Source: Burkholderia pyrrocinia (GTDB lineage: Bacteria; Pseudomonadota; Gammaproteobacteria; Burkholderiales; Burkholderiaceae). Taken from it: DNA of 64,000 nt. How positions within the stretch are numbered: the first letter of the stretch is position 1; every line of letters starts with the position of its first letter. Location of the stretch: positions 2,976,001-3,040,000 of the forward strand of contig NZ_CP070978.1 in assembly GCF_018417535.1 (NCBI RefSeq), in the 5' to 3' direction. Positions 37,794 to 49,100 of this stretch are shown one piece after another. The position numbers and the translations under genes are program-made. A model generated the notes under the pieces. The model was not told the DNA's origin and ran no database searches. It was given only the letters and a program-made list of their open reading frames with translations.

Positions 37794-40187
37794 TCAGTAC
37801 GTGCGGCCGAGCTGCAGGTAGAAGTTGCGGCGGCCGCCGGGCGCGAGCGCAACGCCGATGTAGACGGGCCCGAACGCGGTCGACAGGCTCGTGAAGAACG
37901 TATAGCTCTGCTTGAGCGCGCCGCCGCCGATCAGCTGGCCGCTCGACCAGACGTTGCCGACTTCCGCGCTGGCGCCCACCGACAGCGCCTTGACCGGCGA
38001 CGCGTTGAACGTCATCAACTGATTCATGTAGGTGATCTGGCCGTACGCGAGCTCGTTGCCGTTCAACTGGTCGGCCGCGTAGGCGGACAAATGCTGGAAG
38101 CCGCCGAGCGTGAAGTTGAACGCGTTGATCAGGTTGGTGCCGCCGATGCTCTTGCCGCCTTCGATCGTCGCGCTGAAGCTGTGCCGGCCGAATTGCTGCG
38201 CGATCATCGCCTTGCCGTAGATCTCGGTGTAGGGCGCGTTGTTGATCCCGTCGTCGAACTCCTGCGCCGATCCTCCGTTGCGCGACACCAGCGAGCGTTC
38301 GACGCGCAATTCGGTGTAGTAACCCTTGCGCGGGAACATCGGATCGTCGAGCTGGTCGATGACGAGCCGCGCGCGCGCAGTCAGCGCCTGCGACGTGAAG
38401 CTTGGCCAGAGCAACTGCTGGCCGTTTGCGTCGACGTCGAGCGGCAGGTTGTAGGTCGGCGAGCCGTGTCCGGTCACGTAACCGAGGCCGATCCGGAAAT
38501 CGCCGAGCCGCGCGATCGGCAGGCCGAGATCGATCCCGGCGCGCGCCGTCTGCATCAGGTACTGCGTCATCTTCACGTTGCCGGTGTCGTCGTACAGGTT
38601 CGCGTAGCGGCGCTGGTACTCGGCGTAGGGCGAGATGTAGACGCCGTACGCCATCGGCAGCGGCTGGCGCAATTCGACGCGCGCCGACTGCAGGTCGCTG
38701 CCGATCGTCGTATCCGCGCGGAACTCGAGGCCCGATTCGGTGAGCCAGGGCCGCCGGTAGCCGACATGCAGCCGGAACCCGCCCTCGTCGGTCGAACTGC
38801 TCGACATGCCCAGGCCGAACAGCAGGAAATTCGGCCCCCAGTATTTCTCCCGCGCATCGATCTCGAGCACGTTGTCGTCGCCGTGGCTCACGACCTGCTG
38901 GGTGACGCTCTCGAAATTGCCGCCCGTGGTCAGCCCGAGCAGGTCCTGGCTGACGGTCTGCGGATCGTAGAGGTCGCCGGGCTTCACGTGCAGTGCGTCG
39001 CTGACGACGCGTTTCGGCACGCCGCCGCTCGTCTTGATCTCGATGCGCGTGATCCGGACCGGCGGCGGCAGCGGCTGCGCGTGCGCGGAGCGGTAGGTGG
39101 CGTATTCCTCGGGGCTGAGCGCGTAGCGCTTCAGGCTCGGCAGCGCGGCGGTTGCCGCCGCTTCGCCGGCGGAGATGGCCTGGCGTGCGTTCTGGAAATC
39201 GGTGAAGCCGAGCGAGCCGAGCGCGGGCGTGAGCAGCACGTCGTTCGCGGTGATCTGCTGGCGCTGGGCCGACACGTTCTGGCGAATCAGGATGCCGACC
39301 ATCTGCTGCATCACGTCGGCGGGCGACGCGAGCGCGTCGAGCGGGCGCAGTTGCGAGCCGATGTCGACGGCGATCACGACGTTCGCGCCCATCTGCCGCG
39401 CGGTGTCGACCGGCAGGTTGCTGACGAGGCCGCCGTCCACGAGTGCGCGCCCGTTGATCTCGGCCGGTGCGAACAGGCCCGGCATCGCCATGCTCGCGCG
39501 AATCGCGAGCGGCAGCGAGCCGCGGTCGAGCACGACCATCTGGCCGGTCTGCAGGTCGGTCGCGACCGCGCGGTACGGGATCGGCAGGCGGTCGAACGGC
39601 TGGTTGGTCGGCACGGAGGCCGTCCAGTTCGCGAGCAGCGCCTGCAGCCGGTTGCCCTGCACGAGGCCGACCGGCGCTTTCACGCCTTTCTTGCCGAAGC
39701 CGAGCGTCAGGCCGTTGATGTACAGGCGCTCGTCTTCGCGGCTGCTTTGCGGCAAGTCCGCGCGATCCGTCACGTCGAACGCGATATCCGCGAGGTTGAC
39801 CTCCGACAGTCGCTTCTGCATGTCGGCGGCGGCCATCCCGCTCGCGTACAGGCCGCCGACCACGGCGCCCATGCTGGTGCCCGCGATGCAGTCGACCGGG
39901 ATGCGGTTTTCCTCGAGCACCTTCAGCACGCCGAGGTGCGCGTAGCCGCGCGCGCCGCCGCCGGACAGCACGAGGCCGATCGACGGGCGGCCGGCCGGGC
40001 CGCCGTCGGCCGTGCAGTCGTGCGTGGCGGCGGTGGTAGCGGCCACCGACGTGCCGGCTGCAGCGGGGGCGGGCGCGGGTTCGGTGGCCGGCAGCGGCTG
40101 CGCGACGACCGTGCAGCACCAGAAGGCGACGAGCGTCGTGCAGAGCGGGCGCACCCGCGCCCAGCGGAAGGAAACGGTCGCTGTCAT
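37794..40187 (-). CDS. Patatin-like phospholipase with POTRA and Omp85 barrel (type Vd autotransporter)
   Basis: A protein of 797 residues. An N-terminal signal is followed by a patatin domain (about residues 68-275) with oxyanion loop SGGGARGYAHLG, nucleophile GTSMG and catalytic Asp in DGGLVSNLPVD. A POTRA domain lies at about 370-450 (VRITRIEIKTSGGVPKR) and a 16-strand BamA-like barrel from about 470 to the end. This is the PlpD/FplA layout, in which a lipase is presented or released through its own barrel. The ATG at 40187 is the natural start. The gene is convergent with the two-component genes and divergent from the MreB-like gene. Confidence 0.92.
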   Translation of the reverse strand: MTATVSFRWARVRPLCTTLVAFWCCTVVAQPLPATEPAPAPAAAGTSVAATTAATHDCTADGGPAGRPSIGLVLSGGGARGYAHLGVLKVLEENRIPVDCIAGTSMGAVVGGLYASGMAAADMQKRLSEVNLADIAFDVTDRADLPQSSREDERLYINGLTLGFGKKGVKAPVGLVQGNRLQALLANWTASVPTNQPFDRLPIPYRAVATDLQTGQMVVLDRGSLPLAIRASMAMPGLFAPAEINGRALVDGGLVSNLPVDTARQMGANVVIAVDIGSQLRPLDALASPADVMQQMVGILIRQNVSAQRQQITANDVLLTPALGSLGFTDFQNARQAISAGEAAATAALPSLKRYALSPEEYATYRSAHAQPLPPPVRITRIEIKTSGGVPKRVVSDALHVKPGDLYDPQTVSQDLLGLTTGGNFESVTQQVVSHGDDNVLEIDAREKYWGPNFLLFGLGMSSSSTDEGGFRLHVGYRRPWLTESGLEFRADTTIGSDLQSARVELRQPLPMAYGVYISPYAEYQRRYANLYDDTGNVKMTQYLMQTARAGIDLGLPIARLGDFRIGLGYVTGHGSPTYNLPLDVDANGQQLLWPSFTSQALTARARLVIDQLDDPMFPRKGYYTELRVERSLVSRNGGSAQEFDDGINNAPYTEIYGKAMIAQQFGRHSFSATIEGGKSIGGTNLINAFNFTLGGFQHLSAYAADQLNGNELAYGQITYMNQLMTFNASPVKALSVGASAEVGNVWSSGQLIGGGALKQSYTFFTSLSTAFGPVYIGVALAPGGRRNFYLQLGRTY

Positions 40188-40455
40188 GGAGGAAATACCT
40201 GGCGTGATCGGGCGTCTGAAGCCTGCCGGGAGCAGGCAAGACCGAGAGATTACCGTGTTTTACAGGCGTAACGCGAGAGGCCGATTCGGAGTCCGACACC
40301 CTCGAAGCGGTGTTTTCGGCAATTTCGTCGCGAAATAATCATCGGATTTGGCTAAAGTATCGGAACGATTTGCCGCTAACTTCATGATGGGGCGGCAGGC
40401 GCGCCGCTGGGATGCGGCGGGGCCGTCCCGGCCCGATCGTTCAAAAAGGCTTGAT

Positions 40456-41490
40456 ATGTCGACACCGCTGTTCGGAAAGTTGTTTGCGCAACCCGTTGCG
40501 ATCGACCCTGGAACGGCGAGTACGCAGATCTATACGCACGAGCGCGGCGTGGTGCTGAACCAGCCGTCGGTCGTCTGCTTCCGCAAGGCCGGCGCAACCG
40601 ATGCGCGGCCGACGCTCGAGGCGGTCGGCGAGCTCGCGAAGGCGCTGCTCGGCCGCGAACCGGGGCATCTCGAAGCCGTGCGGCCGATGCGGCACGGCGT
40701 GATCGCCGACGCGCACGCGGCCGAACAGATGATCCGCAGCTTCATCGACATGTCGCGCACGCGCTCGCGCTTCGGCCGCCGCGTCGAGGTCACGCTGTGC
40801 GTGCCGTCCGATGCGACGGCCGTCGAGCGCCGCGCGATCCGCGAGGCCGCGTTTGCGGCCGGCGTGTCGGAGGTCGAACTGATCGAGGAATCGCTGGCTG
40901 CCGGGCTCGGCGCGGGCCTGCCGGTGACCGAGCCGGTCGGCTCGATGGTCGTCGACATCGGCGGCGGGACGACCGAAGTCGCGGTGATCGCGCTCGGCGG
41001 CATCGTCTACCGCGAGGCGATCCGCGTCGGCGGCAGCCAGTTCGACGCGGCGATCGTCAACCACGTCCGCAACCTGTACGGCGTGCTGCTCGGCGAGCAG
41101 ACGGCCGAGCACGTGAAGAAGACGATCGGCTCGGCCACCCGTGCGGTGCCGCGTACGTCGACGCGCGCGGTCGGGCGCAGCATCGGCGACGGGCTGCCGC
41201 GCTCGGTCGAGCTGTCCAACCACGACGTCGCGGACGCGCTGGCCGCGCCGCTCAAGCAGGTGATCGGCGCGGTGAAGTCGGTGCTGGAAAACGCGCCGGC
41301 CGAGCTCGTGACCGACATCGCGAATCGCGGCATGGTGCTGACGGGCGGCGGCGCGTTGCTCGCGGATCTCGAACGCCTGCTGTACGACGAGACGGGGCTG
41401 GTCGCACGGATCGCCGACGAGCCGGCCACCTGCGCGGTGCGCGGCGCCGGCGAGGCGATGGGGCGGCTCGCGATGTGTCCGGCCGATTGA
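40456..41490 (+). CDS. MreB-like actin-family protein (orphan paralogue)
   Basis: Bacterial actin of 344 residues with phosphate-1 AIDPGTASTQIY, phosphate-2 VVDIGGGTTEVAVI (near residue 158) and adenosine motif NRGMVLTGGGALL (near residue 285). It begins at ATG 40456 after AAAAAGG. It lacks the neighbours mreC, mreD, mrdA and rodA that normally accompany the cell-shape gene, and several loops are unlike typical MreB. It is therefore probably an additional paralogue. It may organise envelope growth under special conditions; function is inferred from the family only. Confidence 0.86.
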   Translation: MSTPLFGKLFAQPVAIDPGTASTQIYTHERGVVLNQPSVVCFRKAGATDARPTLEAVGELAKALLGREPGHLEAVRPMRHGVIADAHAAEQMIRSFIDMSRTRSRFGRRVEVTLCVPSDATAVERRAIREAAFAAGVSEVELIEESLAAGLGAGLPVTEPVGSMVVDIGGGTTEVAVIALGGIVYREAIRVGGSQFDAAIVNHVRNLYGVLLGEQTAEHVKKTIGSATRAVPRTSTRAVGRSIGDGLPRSVELSNHDVADALAAPLKQVIGAVKSVLENAPAELVTDIANRGMVLTGGGALLADLERLLYDETGLVARIADEPATCAVRGAGEAMGRLAMCPAD

Positions 41491-41686
41491 TTCGGTTCGG
41501 GCCGGGCCAAGCCGGGCATCACTGCGCGCGCAGCCATTCACATTCCTTCGATCTCCGTATCGCCGGAGCGCCGGAGCGCCTTCCCGCGCAAAGCGTGTCG
41601 GTCACCTTTCCAACAGGTCGTTAACAGTCCGGTATCGGTCCGCCGCGTGGACACGCGCGAGCGAGCCATGCTAGGGTTACGCGCCC

Positions 41687-42397
41687 ATGCGGGGCCGGGC
41701 CAGCCGATACGCCCGACGACCTGAGAGACCGAGAACCTTGAAAACCCACACCAAACGGGGCTTTGCGGCCCGAGCGGGCCGCCTGCTGGCCGTCGTCACG
41801 TGCATCTGGATCGCCGCGGCCGTCGTGCTCGTCGCGTACGGGATGCGGATGCCGAGCGAGCCGACCGACGTCGCCGTGATCTTCGGCAATGCGCTCGACG
41901 ATACGGGGGCGCCGAAGCCCGTGCTCGCGGCCCGGCTCGACGTCGGCGTGCGCTGCTACCGCACGGGGCAGTGCCCGGCGTTTCTGGTCAGCGGCGCGAT
42001 CGACGGCCCGGGGCTGAACGAAGCGACGGCCATGCGCGACTATCTCGTGGCGCGCGGCGTGCCGGCCGACCGGATCGCCGTCGACGACCAGGGCGACAAC
42101 ACGCTCGCGACCGCGCAGCATACGCTCGCGTACCTGCAGGCGCACCGCCTGTCGCGCGTGCTGATCGTCAGTCAGTACTACCACCTTGCGCGGGCGCGCC
42201 TTGCGTTCGAGCGCGTCGGCATCGCGCGGGCGAACATCTACGCCGCGTACCCGCGCCGCTTCCAGTTGCGCGATGTCTATTCGAGCTGGCGAGAAGTGCC
42301 GGCCTACGCGGTGTATGCGATGCGTCTGTGGGTGAATCCCGACGCGCGGCCGGTATCGTTCCGGCCGATGCTCTATCTGATGAGCCTGTTTTCGTAA
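41687..42397 (+). CDS. YdcF/SanA-like membrane protein (DUF218)
   Basis: A protein of 236 residues (219 if the TTG at 41738 is the true start, which is preceded by GAGAGACCGAG). One N-terminal membrane helix (LLAVVTCIWIAAAVVLVAYG) precedes a periplasmic DUF218 domain with AVIFGNALDDTGAPKPVLAARL, NEATAMRDYL and QGDNTLATAQHTL. Family members such as SanA and YdcF affect envelope integrity. Their enzymatic role is not settled. Confidence 0.8.
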   Translation: MRGRASRYARRPERPRTLKTHTKRGFAARAGRLLAVVTCIWIAAAVVLVAYGMRMPSEPTDVAVIFGNALDDTGAPKPVLAARLDVGVRCYRTGQCPAFLVSGAIDGPGLNEATAMRDYLVARGVPADRIAVDDQGDNTLATAQHTLAYLQAHRLSRVLIVSQYYHLARARLAFERVGIARANIYAAYPRRFQLRDVYSSWREVPAYAVYAMRLWVNPDARPVSFRPMLYLMSLFS

Positions 42398-43128
42398 CGC
42401 GGTGCCCGGGGGGCGAATGCCCCCGGCGTCCGATCTTCTCCGTCCGTTCAGGTTTCCTGCCGTTTCACGCCGCATGCGGCGTTCTTCCTTTTCTCGCCGG
42501 CCGCACGGATCCCATTTTCGCCGGACAAGCGATAACGATTCGCGTTTCCGGTTTGATGCAAGGTGGAAATCGAAGCGATTTTGTCGAGCGCTTGAAAATC
42601 CGGTTTGTATTTGATTATTAAACGGGTGCTGATTATCTGTATCGACGATTTGTCGATATGGAAATATTGCGCTGCAAAAATAGGGTGTCTTGATTCGAGG
42701 TCGTATATCAGCGTTTCCACGGATGCGGCGACTCCGATGTTTTTGCGAAAGATCAAGGCAGGAAGGCGAAAAACATGCGGAATGCTGTCGCCAAACACGC
42801 ATCGACGGGTAAAAAATACATGCTCGTCGGCCCTTGATCCGATGGGTAAATATCGGCTGGAAAATGGTGTGAGTTTGATATAGCCTTGTCTGACAAAAAG
42901 CAGGGCAGTAATCAAATCAACCAGAAAGTCGCTGCATAAAATCAGGGGCACCGTCATGTCATTCGACTAGTCACGCGTCCGCAACCCGGGGCCGATTAAA
43001 AATTCATCCATGAATAAACCGACGTCGCATCGCGACCGCCGGCGGGCACGCTTTTGACCGCGATTTTCTGCTGCATGCCGTTCGGCGTAGGCGCAATGCC
43101 AATATCAAAGAAAAAAATGAGGGAAAGC
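42398..43128. other. AT-rich 731-bp leader region of the giant autotransporter
   Basis: Base composition falls sharply between about 42500 and 43000 (long runs of A/T such as TTATTAAACG and GCTGCAAAAATAGGG), unlike the very G+C-rich surroundings. Reading frames exist (169 codons on the minus strand at 42448-42957, 92 codons on the plus strand at 42605-42883), but neither has a recognisable domain or the local codon bias. I read it as a long regulatory leader for the downstream autotransporter, or as a short piece of foreign DNA. Confidence 0.5.
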
Positions 43129-46100
43129 ATGAACCTTGCGCGTTCGAAAAAAGCCGGCGAGCCGTTCCCGAGACTGCTGCTGCCGACGGGTGTTTTCCTG
43201 GCGCTGTCCGGCGCCGGCATCGTTCCCGCCCAGGCGACCTGCAGCTCGGCAGGCACGACGGTGACCTGTTCCGGTGTCGCGAACCCGCTGGCTCCCAGTT
43301 ACTCGAACGGCGCGAACAACCTGAACGTGACGGTCAACCCCGGCGCGAGCGTCGGCGTGCTGCTCGGCGTCGGCGGCACCGCGATGTCGCTGACCGGCAA
43401 CGGCGTCACGCTGACCAACAACGGCACGATCGACCCGTCCGCGCTCGGCACGGGGCTCGGCGTGCTGTCGAGCGGGACCGTGGTCGGCAACGCGTCGGCG
43501 AGCAACACGACCGTCATCAACAACGGCACGATGAACGGCTCGACGGGGGTGGCGATCAGCGGCGTGACGGGCATGGCGCTGTCGGTCCAGAACGGCACGG
43601 GCGGCACGTCGAACATCACGAACACCGGCACGATCGGCTCCAGCCCGCTGGTCGGTGCGACCCTCGTCGGCGCGGACGCGCCCGTGGTCGCCGCATACGG
43701 CGGCGGCCAGGTCAACATGAGCAACAGCGGAACGATCACCGGCCGCGTATCGTTCGGCTCGAACGGCACGCCCGGGCAGGGCAATACGTTTACCAACTCC
43801 GGTACGATCAACGGCGGCGTGTCGATGGGCGCGAACAGCACCAACACGTTCAATGCCGTGACCGGCTCGTCGGTCAACACGGCGGGCGGCACCGGCGGTG
43901 CGTTCAACATCACGGTCGGCCCGATCACGATCGGCGTGGCGGCGACGGGCGTCGTCGACGGCGGCGCGGGCGGCAACAACACGCTCGTGCTGCAGCAGGG
44001 GGCCACGACGAACGGCACGATCGCGGTCAACAACTACATCAACTTCAACCACCTCGACGTCAACGCCGGCAACTGGACCATCAACGGCGCGTCCACCGCG
44101 CAGGACGCGACGCTGAACGGCGGCGTCGCGATCGTCGGCAACAACGCGTCGCTCGGCACCGGCAACGTCACGGCGAATGGCGGCGCGCTGCAGGCGGGCG
44201 CGGCCGGACTCGACGTCGCCAACAACGTGACGCTCAACGCCGGCGGAATGACGGTGCAGGGCACCAACGGGCTCACGTTGTCGGGCACGGTGTCGGGCGG
44301 CGGCGCGCTGACCAAGAACGACGGCGGCACGCTGACGCTGTCCGGTGCGAACACGTACACGGGCGGCACGAACCTGAACGGCGGCGGTCTGGTGGTCGGC
44401 AACACGGCATCGCTCGGCACGGGCGCGCTGAACGTCAACACGAACGCGTCGCTCGACACGAGCACGAACGTGACGCTCGGCAACGCGGTCAATCTCGCCA
44501 CCGGCTCGACGCTGACGATCGGCGGCAGCAACAGTCTCGGGCTGGCGGGCTCGATCAGCGGCGCCGGCGGCCTCGTGAAGAACGGCGCAGCGACGACCAT
44601 GCTGACGGGCGCGAACACGTATACCGGCGACACGACGATCAACAGCGGGACGCTCGCGCTGGGCGCGGGCGGCAGTCTGGCGGCGACGGGCACGGTCAAC
44701 CTGACCGGCGCGGGCGCGACGTTCGACGTGAGCGGCGCGACGGGCGCGCAGACGATCGGCTCGCTGGCCGGCGCGGCCGGCACGAACGTGAGCCTGGGCG
44801 GCAATTCGCTGACGCTCGACGGCAGCGGCAATGCGACCTATGCCGGCACGATCGGCGGCACGGGCGGCGTGACGCTGTCCGGCACCGGCACGCAAGCGCT
44901 GACCGGATCGAACACGTACACGGGCGGCACGAACCTGAACGGCGGCAACCTCGTCGTCGGCAGCAATACGTCGCTCGGCCTCGGCGCGGTGAACGTCAAC
45001 GGTTCGTCGACGCTCGATGCGACCACCAACGTGTCGCTCGCGAACGGCGTCAACATCGCGACGGGCACGACGCTGACGCTCGGCGGCAGCACCAGTCTCG
45101 GCCTGGGCGGCGTGATCGCCGGCGGCGGCGGTCTCGTGAAGAACGGCGCGGCGGCGGTGACGCTGTCCGGCGCGAACACCTATACGGGCGGCACGACGCT
45201 GAATGCCGGCGGGCTCGTGCTCGGCAACGGCTCGGCGCTCGGCACCGGCGCGCTGACCGTCGGCGGCGCGGCGACGCTCGATACGACCACGAACCTGTCG
45301 GTCGGCAACGCGATCGATCTCGGTACGGGCGCCGCGCTGACGCTCGGCGGCAGCAACAACCTCGGGTTGAGCGGCGCGATTTCCGGGGCGGGCAGCCTCG
45401 TGAAGAACGGCGCGGCGACCACCACGCTGACCGGCGCGAACACCTACACCGGCGGCACGACGGTCAACGCGGGCACGCTGGCGCTCGGCGCGGGCGGCAG
45501 CCTCGCGGCAACGGGCACGGTGAATCTCGCCAACGCCGGCGCGGCGCTCGACATCAGCACGGGCGGTGCGCAGGCGATCGGCGCACTGTCGGGCGCGGCG
45601 GGTACGAGCGTGAGCCTCGGCGGCAATGCGCTGACGCTCGGCGGTACGGCGAGCGGCACCTTCAGCGGCGCGATCTCCGGCACCGGCGGCCTGACGCTGG
45701 CCGGCACCGGCACGCAGACGCTGAACGGCGCGAGCACTTACTCGGGCGGCACGAACCTGAACAGCGGCAGCGTCGTGCTCGGCAACAACGCGGCGCTCGG
45801 CACGGGCGCGCTGAACGTCGGCGGCGCGGCGACGCTCGATACGAACGCGAGCGTGACGGTCGCCAACGCCGTCAACCTCGCCGGCAGCGGCGCGACGCTG
45901 ACGCTCGGCGGCAGCAATGCCCTCGCGCTGAGCGGCGGGATTTCCGGCGCGGGCGCACTCGTGAAGAACGGTGCGGCGACCACGACGCTGACGGGGGCGA
46001 ACACGTACACCGGCGGTACGACGATCAACAGCGGCACACTCGCGCTGGGCGCGGGCGGCAGCTTCGCGACGACCGGCGCGGTGAACCTGGCCGGCGCGGG

Positions 46101-49100
46101 CGCGGCGCTCGACCTGAGCGGTGCAACGGGCGCGCAGTCTCTCGGTGCGCTGTCGGGCGTCGCGGGAACGAACGTCAACCTTGGCGGCAACGCGCTGACG
46201 CTGGGCGGCACAGCCAGCGGCGCGTTCAGCGGCCTGATCGGCGGCACGGGCAGCCTGACGCTGGCCGGCACCGGCACGCAGACGCTGAACGGTGCGAATA
46301 CCTATACCGGCGGCACGAACCTGAACAGCGGCGGCCTCGTGCTCGGCAACGCCGCGGCACTCGGCACCGGCGCGCTGAACGTCGGCGGCGCGGCGACGCT
46401 CGATACGAATGCGAGCCTGACGGTCGGCAACGCGGTCAATCTCGGCACGGGTGCCGCGCTCACGCTGGGCGGCAGCAACGCGCTCGGGTTGAGCGGCGCG
46501 ATCGCCGGGGCGGGCAGCCTCGTGAAGAACGGCGCGGCGACCACCACGCTGACCGGCGCGAACACCTACACCGGCGGCACGACGATCAACGCGGGCACGC
46601 TCGCGCTCGGCGCGGGCGGCAGCCTCGCGGAGACGGGTGCGGTGAACCTGGCCGGCGCGGGCGCGACGTTCAATCTGAGCGGTGCGACCGGCGCGCAGAC
46701 GATCGGCGCGCTGAGCGGTGCCGCCGGCACGAACGTGAACCTGGGCGGCAACGGGCTGACGCTGAGCGGGACCGCCAGCGGCACGTTCGGCGGCGCGATC
46801 GGCGGTACCGGTGGCGTGACGCTGGCCGGCACCGGCACGCAGACGCTGACGGGCGCGAACACGTACACGGGTGGCACGACGATCGACGGCGGCAGCACGC
46901 TGGCGCTGGGTGCGGGCGGCAGCCTTGCGTCGAGCGGCGCGGTGAATCTCGCCGGCGCGGGCGCGACGTTCAACCTGGGCGGCGCATCGGGCGCGCAGAC
47001 GATCGGCGCGCTGAGCGGCGCGGCCGGCACGATCGTGAGCCTGGGTGGCAACGGGCTGACGCTGAGCGGCGGCGGCAACCATGCGTTCGGCGGGACGATC
47101 GGCGGCACGGGTGGCGTCACGCTCGCCGGCGCGGGCACGCAAACGCTGACGGGCGCGAACACGTACACGGGCGGCACGACGATCGACGGCGGCAGCACGC
47201 TCGCGCTGGGTGCGGGCGGCAGCCTTGCATCGGCCGGCACGGTGAACCTGGCCGGCGCGGGCGCGACGTTCAACCTGAGCGGCGCATCGGGCGCGCAGAC
47301 GATCGGCGCGCTGGCCGGCGTGGCCGGCACCAGCGTGAACCTCGGCACGAATGCGCTGACGCTGAACGGCAGCGGCAGCAGTACGTTCGGCGGGACGATC
47401 GGCGGTGCGGGCGGCGTGACGGTTGCAGGCACCGGTACGCAAACGCTGACAGGCGCGAACACGTATACCGGCGGCACGACGATCGACGGCGGCAGCACGC
47501 TGGCGCTCGGCGCGGGCGGCAGCCTCGCGTCGGGCAGCGCGGTGAACCTCGCGGGTGCGGGCGCGACGTTCGACGTGAGTGGCGCGACGGGCGCGCAGAC
47601 GGTCGGTGCGCTGAGCGGCGCCGCGGGTACGAACGTGAATCTCGGCGCGAATGCGCTGACGCTGAACGGCAGCGGCAACAGTACCTTCGGCGGTGCGATC
47701 GGCGGCACCGGCGGCGTGACGCTCGCGGGCACCGGCACGCAAACGCTGACGGGCGCGAACACGTACACGGGCGGCACGACGATCGATGGCGGCAGCACGC
47801 TGGCGCTGGGTGCGGGCGGCAGCCTCGCAGCAAGCGGCGCGGTGAATCTCGCCGGCGCGGGAGCAACGTTCAATCTGGGCGGCGCGTCGGGCGCGCAGAC
47901 GATCGGTACGCTGAACGGCGCGGCCGGTACGAACGTGAACCTGGGTGCCAACGCGCTGACGCTGTCCGGCAGCGGCGGGACTTTCGGCGGCGCGATCGGC
48001 GGCACCGGCGGCGTGACGTTCGCGGGCGCCGGCACGCAAACGCTGACGGGTGCGAATTCGTATACCGGCGGCACGACGATCGACGGCGGCAGTACGCTCG
48101 CGCTGGGTGCGGGCGGCAGCCTCGCGTCGGGCAGCGCGGTGAATCTCGCCGGCGCGGGCGCGACGTTCAATTTGAGCGGTGCGACAGGCACGCAGACGAT
48201 CGGCACGCTGTCGGGCGCGGCCGGCACCGCCGTGAACCTCGGCACGAACGCGCTGACGCTGAACGGCAGCGGCAACAGTACGTTCGGCGGCGCGATTGGC
48301 GGCACCGGCGGTCTGACGCTGGCCGGTACGGGCACACAGACGCTGACGGGGGCGAACACGTACACCGGCGGCACGACGATCGACGGCGGCAGCACACTCG
48401 CGCTGGGTGCGGGCGGTAGCCTCGCGGCGAGCGGCGCGGTGAACCTGGCCGGCGCGGGCGCGACGTTCAACCTGAGCGGCGCATCGGGCGCGCAGACGAT
48501 CGGCGCGCTGACCGGCGTGGCCGGCACGAACGTGAACCTGGGCGCCAACGCATTGACGCTGAGCGGCAACGGCGCCAGCACGTTCGGCGGTGCGATCGAC
48601 GGCACCGGCGGCCTGACGCTGGCCGGCACCGGCACGCAAACGCTGACGGGCGCAAACACCTATACCGGCGGCACAACGATCAACGGCGGCGGCACGCTCG
48701 CGCTGGGTGCGGGCGGCAGCCTTGCATCGACCGGCGCGGTGAATCTCGCCGGCGCGGGCGCGACGTTCAACCTGAGCGGCGCATCGGGTGCGCAGACGAT
48801 CGGCACGCTGGCCGGCGTGGCCGGCACCGCCGTGAACCTCGGCACGAACGCGCTGACGCTGAACGGGAGCGGCGCCGGTACGTTCGGCGGGACGATCGGC
48901 GGCGCGGGCAGCGTCACGCTCGCGGGCACGGGCACGCAGACGCTGACGGGCGCGAACACGTACACCGGTGGCACGACGATCAACGGCGGCAGCACGCTCG
49001 CGCTCGGCGCGGGCGGCAGCCTCGCGTCGGGCAGCGCGGTGAATCTGGCCGGCACGGGCGCGACGTTCAATCTGAGCGGCGCGACAGGCGCGCAGACGAT

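Noticed and set aside
42448..42957. Minus-strand frame of 169 codons in the AT-rich region
   Set aside because: No recognisable domain, no ribosome-binding site of note, and composition unlike neighbouring genes; kept only as part of the AT-rich region.
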